64,000 nt of DNA from Paenibacillus sp. PAMC 26794 (GCF_000316035.1 NZ_ANHX01000022.1:17410-81409), one strand, 5' to 3'. Numbered from the stretch's first letter, positions 45,993-56,357 are shown. Translations and numbers: made by a program. The notes: generated from the sequence alone by a model not told the origin.

Positions 45993-46787
45993 CTATTCCA
46001 TGCGCCACTCGTCCTCCATCAGACGAATTTTTTCGATGCGTGTTGCCGCACCTGTGGCTTCATCAATTTCAACAAAAACACCATGGAAGTGCCATTTGCC
46101 ATCATCTACAACGAAACGTACAGGTAGCTGGGTGTAGAACTTACGCAGCACGGCCTCACGCTCCATGCCCAATATGCCGTCACGAGGCCCTACCATGCCT
46201 GCATCCGTCAAGTAAGCCGTTCCTCCAGGCAAAATCCGATCATCATTACTCTGTACATGCGTATGTGTACCTACAACGAGAGACGCACGTCCATCCAGAT
46301 GCCATCCCATGGCAATCTTCTCCGACGTCGCTTCAGCATGCATATCGACCAGAATACATTTATGGTCTTGGCGCAGCTCATCTACAATTTCATCAGCTAC
46401 ACGGAATGGACAATCCAGAGCAGGCAGGAACGTTCTTCCTTGCAGATTGACAATCGCCAGCTCTTTCCCTTCGCCTTTGACAACCGTATATCCTCGTCCT
46501 GGTGTGCCTGGCGGAAAATTCGCTGGACGAATCATGCGGGGCTCATCATCTATAAAATCAAAAATATCCTTATTGTCCCAAGTATGATTACCAAGTGTAA
46601 TACCATGTACACCCCAGTTGAAAAACTCATTTGCGATTGCACCGGTAATCCCACGACCTGCTGCCGCATTTTCACCATTCACAATCACTACATGTGGCTT
46701 ATACTTCGATTTCAGGTACGGTAAATTTTCCTTTAATGCCTTACGTCCCACGTTGCCTACAATGTCACCAATAAACAAAACTTTCAT
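45993..46787 (-). CDS. ymdB: Metallophosphoesterase YmdB
   Basis: A 264-residue phosphodiesterase (TIGR00282 family) acting on 2',3'-cyclic nucleotides in B. subtilis. Metal sites visible: GDIVGN, NGENAA, GNHTWDN, and GTHTHVQ. It lies after rny, as expected. ATG at 46787 with GAGGAGG. Confidence 0.95.
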   Translation of the reverse strand: MKVLFIGDIVGNVGRKALKENLPYLKSKYKPHVVIVNGENAAAGRGITGAIANEFFNWGVHGITLGNHTWDNKDIFDFIDDEPRMIRPANFPPGTPGRGYTVVKGEGKELAIVNLQGRTFLPALDCPFRVADEIVDELRQDHKCILVDMHAEATSEKIAMGWHLDGRASLVVGTHTHVQSNDDRILPGGTAYLTDAGMVGPRDGILGMEREAVLRKFYTQLPVRFVVDDGKWHFHGVFVEIDEATGAATRIEKIRLMEDEWRME

Positions 46788-46898
46788 TGATTACTGCCTC
46801 CTCAATTCCTGCAAAGTCCTCTTACTTCAAATGTTGAACCTTTGCAGGACTCTATCTCATCTCCATGATGTGTAGTTGCCTTTTAACAGGCTATCAAC

Positions 46899-46931
46899 AG
46901 GAAAAGTGGCCCACTACTGCGGCCACTTTTC
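46899..46931 (-). terminator. Hairpin after rny
   Basis: GGAAAAGTGGCC-cactactgc-GGCCACTTTTCC is a perfect 12-bp stem. No T-run follows, so it may act more as a stabilising or processing hairpin than a strong terminator. Confidence 0.6.
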
Positions 46932-46940
46932 CGTAATGCT

Positions 46941-48482
46941 CTATTTTGCGTATTCAACCGCACGGGTTTCCCGGATGACGGTGACTTTGATGTGACCCGG
47001 ATAGTCGAGTTCATTCTCAATCATCTTCGTGATGTCACGGGCTAAGCGGAAGGCTTCAGCATCATCGATCTTCTCAGGCTGTACCATAACGCGAACTTCA
47101 CGTCCGGCCTGAATGGCGTACGATTTCTCGACACCTTCGAAGGATTCTGAGATTTCTTCCAGCTTCTCCAGTCGTTTGATATACGTTTCCAGCGTTTCGC
47201 GGCGTGCGCCTGGTCTTGCTGCGGAGAGCGCATCTGCTGCGCCAACCAACATGGCAATGACCGAAGTCGCTTCGCAATCTCCGTGATGGGACGCGATACT
47301 GTTGATTACAACCGGATGTTCTTTGTATTTCTTCGCCAGTTCCACGCCAATTTCGACGTGTGATCCTTCCACTTCGTGATCCAGCGCTTTACCGATGTCA
47401 TGCAATAGACCTGCACGTCTTGCCAGAGTTACGTCTTCTCCCAGTTCGCCAGCCATCAGTCCAGCCAGATAAGCGACTTCCATGGAATGTTTCAAGACGT
47501 TCTGACCGTAACTTGTACGGAACTTCAACCGGCCCAAAATTTTGATCAGATCCGGATGCAGACCATGCACGCCCACTTCAAAGGTAGCTTGCTCACCGTA
47601 TTCACGGATGCGCTCATCCACTTCTTTGCGGGATTTCTCAACCATCTCTTCAATCCGTGCCGGGTGAATACGTCCATCAGCCACCAGTTTCTCCAGGGCA
47701 GTACGGGCGATTTCACGGCGAATCGGGTCAAAGCCCGACAGAATAACAGCTTCTGGCGTATCATCGATAATGAGGTCAATCCCTGTAAGGGTTTCAAGCG
47801 CACGGATGTTACGTCCTTCACGACCGATAATCCGGCCTTTCATTTCTTCATTTGGCAGGGTAACAACAGATACCGTTGTTTCAGCTACGTGATCAGCCGC
47901 ACAACGTTGGATGGCGAGTGTAATAATCTCGCGGGACTTTTTGTCCGCTTCTTCCTTCGCTTGTTGTTCAATGTCCTTGATCATTTGAGCCGTCTCATGA
48001 CGAACTTCCTGTTCTACGTTGGACAGTATGATACTGCGTGCGTCTTCCATGGAGAGGTTGGATATACGTTCCAACTCTGTCACCTGGTTTTTGTAAATCA
48101 TTTCGATCTGCTGCTGAGTCTCATCAATTCGTTTCTCTTTGTTAGCCACTTGCTCTTCTTTACGTTCGAGTGATTCCAATTTTTTATCCAGCGACTCTTC
48201 TTTTTGCAACAATCGTCTTTCTTGTCGTTGAATTTCATTCCGACGTTCACGAGTGTCTTTTTCAGCTTCAGCACGAATGCGATGGATTTCATCCTTCGCT
48301 TCCAGCACCGTTTCTTTCTTCAGTGCCTCTGCCTCTTTCTTCGCGTTCTCCACGATTTGTACGGCAGCTTGTTCCGCACTAGAGATTTTAGCCTCTGCAA
48401 GAGATTTGCGAATAAAATATCCTACTCCGAACCCAATGATTAGCGCGGCCACAACGAGAGCGATCGTGATTGCAGGATTCAT
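46941..48482 (-). CDS. rny: Ribonuclease Y
   Basis: A 513-residue endoribonuclease: N-terminal membrane anchor ([20 protein letters not shown]), a long coiled coil (about 25-190), KH domain (about 200-260), and HD domain with LLHDIGKAL. It starts decay of many mRNAs. ATG at 48482 (MNPAIT) has GAGGAGG upstream; the GTG three codons earlier lacks correct spacing. The 300-base gap upstream (48492-48792) contains nothing recognised. Confidence 0.97.
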   Translation of the reverse strand: MNPAITIALVVAALIIGFGVGYFIRKSLAEAKISSAEQAAVQIVENAKKEAEALKKETVLEAKDEIHRIRAEAEKDTRERRNEIQRQERRLLQKEESLDKKLESLERKEEQVANKEKRIDETQQQIEMIYKNQVTELERISNLSMEDARSIILSNVEQEVRHETAQMIKDIEQQAKEEADKKSREIITLAIQRCAADHVAETTVSVVTLPNEEMKGRIIGREGRNIRALETLTGIDLIIDDTPEAVILSGFDPIRREIARTALEKLVADGRIHPARIEEMVEKSRKEVDERIREYGEQATFEVGVHGLHPDLIKILGRLKFRTSYGQNVLKHSMEVAYLAGLMAGELGEDVTLARRAGLLHDIGKALDHEVEGSHVEIGVELAKKYKEHPVVINSIASHHGDCEATSVIAMLVGAADALSAARPGARRETLETYIKRLEKLEEISESFEGVEKSYAIQAGREVRVMVQPEKIDDAEAFRLARDITKMIENELDYPGHIKVTVIRETRAVEYAK

Positions 48483-48792
48483 ACTGTTCACCTCCTCGTT
48501 GGTTCCTCCAAGGCATTCCTTGGGTCAATTTGCAGTTTTCAAACCTTACATATGTTTGGGAATAACGAATACTCACGGCGATCCCCCGCCGATTTTCATT
48601 TCACATGTACATGTTTCCACGTACTATTCACTGTTTCCAGCGAACCCATAATTAAGAATGGTATAAATCTTAAGAAACCGAAACCGCTTTTTTGGAAGGA
48701 AAAAGGGTTGTCCATTTCTTACAGACTCATGTCCATTTTAGTATTTGACGAAAGAAATTGTCAAGAGAATGCAGTATAGAGACTTTAGTCTG

Positions 48793-49530
48793 CTAATCCC
48801 ATAACAACGCTTCGTCATCTTCAGAGTCCCCAGCCTCATCTTCTTCAATTAAACAATTCACGACCCGGCGCACCATATCCATTGAAAAACCACGTCTCAT
48901 TAGGAAGGGAAGCGTTTTATTTTTCTTCTCTTTGACGTCCCCTTTGACCTGATTCCATTTTTTGCGTCCGGCACTCAAGGCAGTCTCAAATTCCGCATCT
49001 GTACTAATACCTTCTAGTGCCTCAACAATGAGATCATTGGCAATGCCCTTTTGACGCAGCTCTTGCCTTATCCACAGTTTTCCCTTCCGCTTGCCCTCCA
49101 TACGCTGTCTTGTCCATTCCTTCGCAAATAGATCATCATCTACCAGCTTCTCTCGCTCAAGTCGATCCAGCGCCTCTTCAATCAAAGGTGCAGCAAACTC
49201 CTTCTGACGAAGTTTCTGACTTAATTCATGGCGTGTGCGCGGCTTATGCTCCAAAAAGCGCAGAGACTGTGCATACGTCCGCTGTCGCTCGTCAGCTAGA
49301 ATGATATCTTCCAAATCCTGCTTCATGAACGTATTGCCTTGAGTCATCCTGTATTTAATCATCACATCTTCAAGAACCGTAATGGAGTGGATGCCAAAAG
49401 TGATTCGATAACGAGCTTGCCTGCTCTTCGTTCGTTCTACACGTGTAATAATAAGTTCTTCGTTGTCCGGAAATTGGGATAGGCCGTCCTGTTCTGCTTC
49501 TTCATATAAATCCTCGTCATGTTGATCCAT
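48793..49530 (-). CDS. recX: RecX, regulator of RecA
   Basis: A 245-residue RecX-family protein with repeated three-helix units (LRFLEHKPRTRHELSQKLRQ, then DDLFAKEWTRQRM). RecX limits RecA activity. ATG at 49530 (MDQHDED) has AAAGGGGAG upstream; the longer frame to 49551 includes the SD. It follows recA and is separated from it by two strong hairpins. Confidence 0.9.
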   Translation of the reverse strand: MDQHDEDLYEEAEQDGLSQFPDNEELIITRVERTKSRQARYRITFGIHSITVLEDVMIKYRMTQGNTFMKQDLEDIILADERQRTYAQSLRFLEHKPRTRHELSQKLRQKEFAAPLIEEALDRLEREKLVDDDLFAKEWTRQRMEGKRKGKLWIRQELRQKGIANDLIVEALEGISTDAEFETALSAGRKKWNQVKGDVKEKKNKTLPFLMRRGFSMDMVRRVVNCLIEEDEAGDSEDDEALLWD

Positions 49531-49615
49531 TCTTGTCTCCCCTTTGGTCACATTTTATTCTGACTACGCCAAACCCATCTTTACAGAAGACAGAGAACAC
49601 TAATAATACAAAAGA

Positions 49616-49633
49616 CCGGGAACTCAGCCCGGC
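49616..49633 (-). terminator. Short hairpin near recX
   Basis: CCGGG-ctgagtt-CCCGG with TCTTTTG on the minus strand. It lies between recA and recX. Confidence 0.6.
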
Positions 49634-49654
49634 CTTTACTCCACAGTTAGCGTG

Positions 49655-49690
49655 CTAACAGCCCCTGTCCATTGGGACAGGGGCTGTTAG
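49655..49690. terminator. Perfect 16-bp stem-loop between recA and recX
   Basis: CTAACAGCCCCTGTCC-attg-GGACAGGGGCTGTTAG is perfect. No T-run follows, so it may be a roadblock or processing element as well as a terminator. Confidence 0.7.
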
Positions 49691-49784
49691 ACAGCACGAG
49701 TATTCCCACTACAATCCATTATCCAGATTGATCCAAGCTCAATCAGATAAGTTTACGGAGTCCAGTGAGGAACACCCTCAGGGT

Positions 49785-49801
49785 CCTCCCTACAAGGGAG
49801 G
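49785..49801 (-). terminator. Small hairpin after recA
   Basis: CCTCCC-ttgta-GGGAGG lies 11 bases past the recA stop; without a T-run it is a weak terminator candidate. Confidence 0.45.
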
Positions 49802-49811
49802 TTTTGAGAGA

Positions 49812-50876
49812 TTACTCGTTGATTTCAAACAATTCTTGTTCTTCGGCTGCTTCTTTTTGTTGCTCTTCACTCGTTGGCGCAGGAACTGCAGTAACCAAGT
49901 TACTAGCTACACGAATTTTTTGTTCAATGATGTCAGCAATATCTTTATGCTCTTTCATGAACTGCTTTGCGTTCTCACGACCTTGTCCTAAACGCTCGCC
50001 TTCGTAGGAGTACCATGCACCACTTTTATTAACGATGTCCAGATCTGTACCAATGTCAATGATACTTCCTTCTCTCGAGATACCCTCACCATACATGATA
50101 TCCACTTCCGCTTGTTTAAACGGAGGTGCCACTTTGTTTTTCACCACTTTAATACGGGTACGGTTACCAATCATGTCATTGCCTGATTTGATACTCTCAA
50201 TACGACGCACATCCAGACGTACTGTGGAATAAAACTTCAGAGCACGACCACCAGGTGTTGTTTCCGGGTTACCAAACATAACGCCGACTTTCTCACGAAG
50301 CTGGTTAATGAAGATTGCGATTGTTTTGGATTTGCTGATTGCACCAGACAGTTTACGCAGCGCCTGAGACATCAAACGCGCTTGCAAACCAACGTGTGAA
50401 TCCCCCATTTCGCCTTCAATCTCTGCTTTTGGAACCAATGCAGCTACAGAGTCAATAACGACGATATCTACTGCACCACTGCGTACAAGAGCTTCTGCAA
50501 TTTCCAGCCCTTGCTCACCCGTATCTGGCTGAGACAGAAGCAATTCATCAATATTAACACCAAGTTTGCTTGCGTATTGTGGGTCAAGAGCATGCTCGGC
50601 ATCGATAAATGCAGCTTGTCCACCCGCTCTTTGTACTTCAGCGATAGCATGCAATGCTACGGTTGTTTTACCAGAGGATTCAGGTCCATATATTTCAACA
50701 ATACGGCCTTTAGGCAAGCCGCCTGTTCCTAATGCAATATCCAAAGCCAAGGAACCACTGGGAATAATTTCCACATTCATATGAGTGGACTCACCCAGTT
50801 TCATGATGGATCCTTTACCAAATTGCTTCTCTATTTGACGGAGCGCCATATCAAGCGCGGCACGACGGTCTGACAA
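49812..50876 (-). CDS. recA: RecA recombinase
   Basis: The 354-residue Rec[10 protein letters not shown] Walker A (about 66-74), Walker [10 protein letters not shown], and the C-terminal domain. The protein start [12 protein letters not shown] matches other Firmicute RecA proteins and requires TTG at 50876, with AAAGGG ten bases upstream; a GTG at 50885 abuts the SD. It has a LexA box and a SigA promoter upstream, so it is under SOS control. cinA and pgsA lie upstream on the same strand. Confidence 0.97.
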   Translation of the reverse strand: MSDRRAALDMALRQIEKQFGKGSIMKLGESTHMNVEIIPSGSLALDIALGTGGLPKGRIVEIYGPESSGKTTVALHAIAEVQRAGGQAAFIDAEHALDPQYASKLGVNIDELLLSQPDTGEQGLEIAEALVRSGAVDIVVIDSVAALVPKAEIEGEMGDSHVGLQARLMSQALRKLSGAISKSKTIAIFINQLREKVGVMFGNPETTPGGRALKFYSTVRLDVRRIESIKSGNDMIGNRTRIKVVKNKVAPPFKQAEVDIMYGEGISREGSIIDIGTDLDIVNKSGAWYSYEGERLGQGRENAKQFMKEHKDIADIIEQKIRVASNLVTAVPAPTSEEQQKEAAEEQELFEINE

Positions 50877-50907
50877 TAAGCTCACACCCTTTACTGTTTA
50901 TAAGATA

Positions 50908-50959
50908 ATGATACCTTGTTTTAACACGTTTGCCAAGCTTTTTTTCGAACATACATTCG
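50908..50959 (-). promoter_or_regulatory. recA promoter with LexA box
   Basis: TTGGCA (50931-50936) and TATCAT (50908-50913) are 17 bases apart on the minus strand. Ten bases upstream sits CGAATGTATGTTCG (50946-50959), one step from the Bacillus LexA consensus CGAACnnnnGTTCG. Confidence 0.85.
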
Positions 50960-51015
50960 TTTTTTTTGTAAAGGCCGAGGCGCCTCTTCCTCAAGGAAAC
51001 TTTCCATTAAACAGA

Positions 51016-51062
51016 AAAAAGAACCGTAAACAAGGCTGTAAAGCCTAATTCTACGGTTCTTC
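51016..51062 (-). terminator. Terminator of cinA
   Basis: AGAACCGTA and TACGGTTCT pair across a structured loop, then TTTTTTC follows on the minus strand. Confidence 0.8.
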
Positions 51063-51119
51063 CGTCTTCCTTAATTATACTTGCTTGGAACTGTAAATGC
51101 AATCGAAGCTATTAACTAA

Positions 51120-52376
51120 TCAATCCATCGCCACAAGTTTTTGCCATAAGCGATAGAGAATCGCTTTGGCTGAACGAATGCGAACAGTCTCGCGATTACC
51201 ATTAATACGCAGCTCATGAATTTCCGTCTCTTTTCCACGTTCAGCAAGAGCGATGAAGACAAGTCCGGGTGGCTTGCGTTCCGAATATCCCGGTCCAGCT
51301 ACACCGGTAACAGCCAAGCCAAAATCAGCATCGCCAATCATGCGGATCTGTTCAGCAAGCACTTTTGCAACCTCTGGACTTACCGCCCCAGGTGCATCTT
51401 CACCTTCCAGATAATCATGTGGCACATTCAGCAGCTTTTCTTTAATTTCATTGGAGTAACAAACAATTCCACCTTTGAGCATTGATGCACTTCCGGGTAC
51501 AGAGGTCAGACTTTGCATGACAAGCCCCCCTGTACAGCTCTCAGCAGCGCTGAGCGTCAGCCCCATGTCAGACATCATGGTTACAATCGTGTACTCTATA
51601 GGCACATCCTCGTTCGCGTAGAGATGTTCTGTCAAACGTTCCCGAATCTGAATCTCCATCGCATCCAGCTTCAGCTTCGCCTCTCCCTCACTCGCAGCCT
51701 TCGTGGAGACACGTACCGTAACTTCGCCTTCGCTCGCGTAAGGAGCAATCGTAGGGTCTGTCTGCGCATCAATCAGATCCAGTAGCCGATCTTCAAGAGC
51801 AGATTCACCAATACCTGCGAATTTGAGCATTCGGGAATAGATCGGCATCTCTTCTGTGAGTACATGCTGGAACAGCCAAGGTTTGACTTCCTGTTCAAAC
51901 ATTGGAATCAGCTCTTTAGGTGGTCCAGGCATCACAACATAATATTTGTCATTGTCAGAAATCGCATTTCCTGCCGCAAGGCCTGTTTCGTTGGCCAGAG
52001 GTGTTCCGCCATCAATAACGATCGCCTGACGTCGGTTATTCTCTGTCATGTCCACATTACGATCTCTGAAAAAGCTCTCAATTTTGTCCATAGCCATTCG
52101 ATCTGTATGCAGTTTTCGGTTAAGAACAGCTGCGAGCGCATCCTTGGTCAGATCATCTTGGGTAGGTCCGATGCCACCGGAAAATAAAATAACGTCTGCA
52201 CGGCCCTGCGCAATGCGAATAGCTTCACTAAGTCGGTTCAGGTTATCCCCAACCACCGTTTGGAAATATACATCGATCCCCATCGCAGCCAATTCACGGG
52301 ATAGATATCTGGCATTGGTATTGACGATTTGTCCAAGCAGTAGCTCTGTGCCAACTGCAATGATTTCTGCCTTCAT
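51120..52376 (-). CDS. cinA: CinA competence/damage-inducible protein
   Basis: A 418-residue protein: N-terminal MoCF-like domain (GTELLLGQIVNTN, SGGIGPTQDD) and C-terminal nicotinamide nucleotide amidase domain (SAAESCTGGL, TGVAGPG). It recycles NMN and is tied to competence in other Firmicutes. ATG at 52376 with AGGAGG. It sits between pgsA and recA. Confidence 0.94.
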   Translation of the reverse strand: MKAEIIAVGTELLLGQIVNTNARYLSRELAAMGIDVYFQTVVGDNLNRLSEAIRIAQGRADVILFSGGIGPTQDDLTKDALAAVLNRKLHTDRMAMDKIESFFRDRNVDMTENNRRQAIVIDGGTPLANETGLAAGNAISDNDKYYVVMPGPPKELIPMFEQEVKPWLFQHVLTEEMPIYSRMLKFAGIGESALEDRLLDLIDAQTDPTIAPYASEGEVTVRVSTKAASEGEAKLKLDAMEIQIRERLTEHLYANEDVPIEYTIVTMMSDMGLTLSAAESCTGGLVMQSLTSVPGSASMLKGGIVCYSNEIKEKLLNVPHDYLEGEDAPGAVSPEVAKVLAEQIRMIGDADFGLAVTGVAGPGYSERKPPGLVFIALAERGKETEIHELRINGNRETVRIRSAKAILYRLWQKLVAMD

Positions 52377-52410
52377 TGAGCATCCTCCTGTACACGTGGT
52401 GAGTGATCAA

Positions 52411-52440
52411 AGGGCAATAGGATAATTTCCTATTGCCCCT
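52411..52440 (-). terminator. Hairpin after pgsA
   Basis: GGGCAATAGGA and TCCTATTGCCC form a perfect 11-bp stem; a short TTT follows on the minus strand. Confidence 0.65.
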
Positions 52441-52483
52441 GACCCAATGCTTCCTTCATGATTACCTATTTAAGAACAAACCA

Positions 52484-53071
52484 TTATGCTTTTGTTAAAT
52501 GAAGCAAATTTTTGTTTTTGATAAAGTAATCGATACCCGACCAGATGGTAATAAGCGCTGCTGCCCATACCGCGATAATATCGACGTGAATACCCGTGTA
52601 TGAAAACGGGAAATTGTTCAACAGCAACAGCACAATCGCCACAATCTGCACTACAGTCTTCAGCTTGCCCCAAGCACTAGCGGCAACAACCGAACCATCC
52701 AGCAATGCAATTTGACGCAAGCCGGTAACTGCGAATTCACGACTAATAATCACAACTGCAATCCAGGAATCCAGCTTGCCCATCTCCACAAGCGAGATCA
52801 AAACTGCAGTAACCAGCAACTTGTCTGCGAGTGGATCGAGCAGTTTCCCCAGATTGGTAACCATGTTATTTTTCCGCGCAAGGTATCCGTCAATTCCATC
52901 TGTGCTTGCGGCGATGATAAAAATAACAGCAGCAATCAGTTGATTATACGGAAGCGACAAGCTTCCAAGCTGCAACGGCTCTGGATAAAATGGAAAATCC
53001 ACGAGCAGGAACACCATCAAAAAAGGGATTAAGCAAATTCGTGCAAGCGTAATCCGGTTGGGTAAATTCAC
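52484..53071 (-). CDS. pgsA: CDP-diacylglycerol-glycerol-3-phosphate phosphatidyltransferase
   Basis: A 195-residue membrane enzyme of phosphatidylglycerol synthesis. The CDP-alcohol phosphotransferase signature DGx2ARx8Gx3Dx3D is visible in DGIDGYLARKNN...GKLLDPLADK, with several TM helices. The start is GTG at 53071 (MNLPNRIT) with GGAGGG upstream; the frame upstream is just open. The 53117-53391 gap has nothing clear. Confidence 0.94.
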   Translation of the reverse strand: MNLPNRITLARICLIPFLMVFLLVDFPFYPEPLQLGSLSLPYNQLIAAVIFIIAASTDGIDGYLARKNNMVTNLGKLLDPLADKLLVTAVLISLVEMGKLDSWIAVVIISREFAVTGLRQIALLDGSVVAASAWGKLKTVVQIVAIVLLLLNNFPFSYTGIHVDIIAVWAAALITIWSGIDYFIKNKNLLHLTKA

Positions 53072-53391
53072 AAGACGCCCTCCCTCATATCCTCCATTAC
53101 TCCAAACAATCATCATAATCCCGTTATCATCATCCGGAACATGAAATGTACAGTTTCAATGTCAATCCATATTAACATGATCCTACTATGTAGAAACGCA
53201 AAAAATAAAGTCAACCGCTCAAAAGCAAAACCGCTTTAAACGTTCCGGTGACTTCCAGAAGATGTACTGCTTTTCACAAAGTCAGCAAACGATGAGGACT
53301 GGACTTGATGCTTGACTGCCAGCAATGCACACTTAGTATAATATACGCCCAATACCGTGTCAAAAAACACTTTTGCTACAAAAAGGCCATA

Positions 53392-53883
53392 TTACTTGAA
53401 ATTTGTATATTGCAAATCCAGAGGTAGGTTAGCACCATTTAGCAGCTGCATGACAGCTTGCAAATCATTTTTACTCTTACCAGTTACCCGGAGTTGGTCT
53501 CCCTGAATCTGACTCTTCACCTTCATCTTGGAATCCCGAATCAGGATATTGATTTTCTTGGCGATGTCCTGATCAATCCCCTGTTTAAAATTCAAACGCT
53601 GACGGACTGTACCAGAAGACGCTGGCTCTACCTTTGCGTAATCAATGTTTTTCAATGGTAGACCACGCTTCGCCATTTTGGATTGCAGCACGTCAATGAC
53701 AGCCTTAAGTTTGGTCTCATCATCAGATACGATCGTTAACGCATCCTTATCCAGTTTCAGGCTGCTCTTGCTGCCCTTGAAGTCATAACGAGTGCCAATT
53801 TCCTTCTCGGTTTGTGTAACGGCATTTGTCAGTTCTTGCAAGTCCATTTTGGACACGATATCAAATGAATTTTCTGAACTCAA
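53392..53883 (-). CDS. yajQ: YajQ-family nucleotide-binding protein
   Basis: A 163-residue YajQ-family protein (SSENSFDIVSKMDLQE, TRYDFKG, VKSQIQGDQLRVTGKSKNDL). Members bind cyclic di-GMP or nucleic acid. The start is TTG at 53883, with AAAGGG 10 bases upstream and the length then equals the family norm. Confidence 0.92.
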   Translation of the reverse strand: MSSENSFDIVSKMDLQELTNAVTQTEKEIGTRYDFKGSKSSLKLDKDALTIVSDDETKLKAVIDVLQSKMAKRGLPLKNIDYAKVEPASSGTVRQRLNFKQGIDQDIAKKINILIRDSKMKVKSQIQGDQLRVTGKSKNDLQAVMQLLNGANLPLDLQYTNFK

Positions 53884-53970
53884 ACCAGTCACCCTTTCAG
53901 TTAATCGTATGTTCTGTAACATTATAGAGGATACCTTGAGCAAAAGTCTAATTTCAAGCTGTTATACAAG

Positions 53971-54021
53971 AAGAAAAAAAGCATTTTTGGCTTCCACTTG
54001 AAGTGGCTGCCAAAAATGCTT
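53971..54021 (-). terminator. Terminator after the small membrane protein
   Basis: AGCATTTTTGGCA and TGCCAAAAATGCT form a stem with an inner pair, followed by a T-run on the minus strand. Confidence 0.75.
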
Positions 54022-54038
54022 GCTGGTCCAGCTTCCAA

Positions 54039-54203
54039 CTAATAGCGGCTGCGGTTGGGCTGTCTGAACATATCGAGCACACCCAAAAGTACATGTGCAA
54101 GTCCAAAACCCAATATTCCGTAACCCCAAGCACTTGGAGTCAGGTAATAACCCAGGAGGCTGACAATGATCCCTAAACCCGTTACGATCCAGCTGACTGT
54201 CAC
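54039..54203 (-). CDS. Small membrane protein (54 aa)
   Basis: A short protein with two hydrophobic segments (IVTGLGIIVSLLGYYL and GILGFGLAHVLLGVLDMF) and an Arg-rich end. No family is recognised. GTG at 54203 is favoured because GAGGTGG sits well before it; ATG at 54209 abuts that SD. Confidence 0.65.
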   Translation of the reverse strand: MTVSWIVTGLGIIVSLLGYYLTPSAWGYGILGFGLAHVLLGVLDMFRQPNRSRY

Positions 54204-54276
54204 AGCCATCCACCTCACTTCACCAAAAGTTAACTGCAAGTTAAGACACGATTATTGTCTCCTGCAGTTCACCCGT

Positions 54277-55326
54277 TTATTCGCTACCAGTGTTACCTCC
54301 TGTAGCGTCCGTTGATCCATTTTCAACACCTGTGGAAGAAGTAGCACTACTACTGTCTTCACCAAGCTTCAAACGGATCCGATTGGTCGCCTTGCCATCC
54401 GTTACAACTTGCCCGCCAACCTCAATCGTGGTCGCTGCAGCGTAACCGGACTTAATATACATGCCTGCACTATCCAGCTCAAAGGTATAGCTGTCACCGT
54501 CGGCTGTATTACCATACTCCAACTTCTCTCCACTGGAGTTCTCGCCCTTATACACTTCCAGCCAGCTATGACCTGTGGCTTTGATCGTAACCGTTACAGG
54601 TTGTCCTGCACTTCCGTTAACTTTGAAGTTCGTAATATTACCTGATTTCCCATCTTCTGCAACCGTTACAGCAGACGGTGAATTGTCTGTCGGTTCTTCC
54701 TGATTTTCTCCCGTCTGTCCGTCCGTTTGGCCATCAGTTTGACCGTCCGTCTGTCCTTCCGTGTCTGTACCGCCACCGTTACCGCCAGCGTCGCCCTCAC
54801 CAGTACCGTCAGTACCTGAATCTGTCGCAGGCGGATTAGATGCCTGTCCGTTGTCGGCAGGTTGATCCGGTTTGTCCTCAGGCTGTTGTTGACTGTCTGT
54901 AATTTTGACCTGATCAAGCCCCGGATTTTCTGACTCATCACCATTGTTATACACCACGTATACATACAACAGTACTACGATCAAAACAGGGAATGTCCAC
55001 ATCAGCGCGACAGACATCCACCGATTACTACGCTCAACCGGACGGCTGGAACGCTTCTGAATAACCGGTTCCATCGTTGCTTCCGTCTCTTCTTCGGGTA
55101 CGTCTTTTTTGTGTCCCTCCAGCAGCTCATCAGGGTTCAGTCCCACGGTCTCCGCATAGGTTTTGATGAAAGCACGCACATAGAAGCTGCCCGGCAGCAC
55201 TTTATAGTCTCCTGCTTCTATGGCCTCCAGATACCTCTTGCGAATTTTTGTCATTTCCTGTACATCGTCAAGACTCATCCCTTTTTGCAGCCGGGCCTCC
55301 CTTAACTGCTGACCCAGTTCAGACAT
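54277..55326 (-). CDS. rodZ: RodZ-like helix-turn-helix membrane protein (YmfM)
   Basis: A 349-residue RodZ family protein: HTH (about 1-75; LREARLQKGMSLDDVQEMTK), one TM (about 105-130), a low-complexity Gln/Thr/Asp/Gly linker with four QTDG repeats, and a C-terminal DUF4115 domain (about 250-340). RodZ links MreB to cell shape. The linker repeats suggest recent expansion. SD AAGGAGG. Confidence 0.88.
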   Translation of the reverse strand: MSELGQQLREARLQKGMSLDDVQEMTKIRKRYLEAIEAGDYKVLPGSFYVRAFIKTYAETVGLNPDELLEGHKKDVPEEETEATMEPVIQKRSSRPVERSNRWMSVALMWTFPVLIVVLLYVYVVYNNGDESENPGLDQVKITDSQQQPEDKPDQPADNGQASNPPATDSGTDGTGEGDAGGNGGGTDTEGQTDGQTDGQTDGQTGENQEEPTDNSPSAVTVAEDGKSGNITNFKVNGSAGQPVTVTIKATGHSWLEVYKGENSSGEKLEYGNTADGDSYTFELDSAGMYIKSGYAAATTIEVGGQVVTDGKATNRIRLKLGEDSSSATSSTGVENGSTDATGGNTGSE

Positions 55327-55392
55327 GCCATCTCCTCCTTATGTTTATCTCTTGAGTTGTTGCTAATCTATTCCATGATTCCGTACGGTTCC

Positions 55393-56160
55393 TTACAATT
55401 CGTCGGTGTAGCTAGCCGTAAACGTATCATAAATAATCTCTTCATTGGGAATGTTACGCAATTCAATAATAATATCAAAATCATTAAAACCATATTCGGA
55501 TTCCTGTACAAAAATATCCGGATGTTCAATAACTTTGGTGCTAGGCATGGACATAATATCCTGCAACAAATTGTAATGCCGCTCACTGGAACGAATTGTA
55601 CTTACAATTCCGTCAATGATGAAGACATTGTTCGGGTTCAATTCGTCTTCGGACATTTGACTCCTTATCGTCTGACGAAGAAGTGTGGAGGAAACAAACG
55701 TCCATCGCTTCATTGCACATACGCTGCCCGCAATAATAGACTCCGTTTTGCCAACACGAGGCATTCCGCGCAAACCGATGACCTGATTGCCTTCCCTCTT
55801 AAATACTTCACCCAAAAAATCCACAAGTAACCCAAGTTCATCTCGTGTAAAACGAAATGTCTTGCGATCATCCGAGTCACGGTCAATGTATCTGCCATGA
55901 CGCACGGCCAAAATATCCACCAATTTAGGTTGCCGCAAAGCCGATACGGTGATGCTGTTTACTTTGCCAAGCATTTCACCAAGCAAACGGATTTTTTCAT
56001 CATCATCCGATTCAAGCAGCATGCCTCGAGTTTTGCCTTCAACACCGTTAATGGTCAATATATTCACTTCAAGCATCCCCAGCATAGAGGCAATATCGCC
56101 TAACAAACCGGGTCTGTTCTTATGTATTTTATATTCCATGTACCATTGTTTAGATTCCAT
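55393..56160 (-). CDS. ymfK: YmfK/DUF3388 protein
   Basis: A 255-residue protein: ACT-like N-terminus (HKNRPGLLGDIASMLGMLEV), then a P-loop-like GMPRVGKTES and ATPase-like C-terminal half. Function unknown. ATG at 56160 (MESKQW) has GGGGTG before it. Order matches B. subtilis ymf genes. Confidence 0.85.
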   Translation of the reverse strand: MESKQWYMEYKIHKNRPGLLGDIASMLGMLEVNILTINGVEGKTRGMLLESDDDEKIRLLGEMLGKVNSITVSALRQPKLVDILAVRHGRYIDRDSDDRKTFRFTRDELGLLVDFLGEVFKREGNQVIGLRGMPRVGKTESIIAGSVCAMKRWTFVSSTLLRQTIRSQMSEDELNPNNVFIIDGIVSTIRSSERHYNLLQDIMSMPSTKVIEHPDIFVQESEYGFNDFDIIIELRNIPNEEIIYDTFTASYTDEL

Positions 56161-56325
56161 TTCAACACCCCGTAATGCATTATTCCCCATTATTCGACAG
56201 CAACAGAACGTGTCCACTGGACAACAATCTGAGACATCTTCTAAAAATGGGTCACGTTAATGATATATAAAATGAAAATGAATTACAAGAACAGCTCTGT
56301 AATCCGTTTGTAATCATTAGAGAAA

Positions 56326-56343
56326 AGCCCCCTTGCGGGAGCT
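56326..56343 (-). terminator. Terminator of ymfJ
   Basis: AGCTCCCGCAAGGGGGCT and a TTTTCT run on the minus strand. Confidence 0.75.
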
Positions 56344-56357
56344 CTTCATCTGTAATC

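Noticed and set aside
45262..46137. Long plus-strand ORF over the M19 dipeptidase, spoVS and ymdB region
   Set aside because: It crosses three real minus-strand genes with conserved motifs and a terminator, so it is a shadow frame.
47487..48173. Plus-strand ORF opposite RNase Y
   Set aside because: Lies wholly inside rny, whose KH and HD domains are clear; composition is an antisense image of them.
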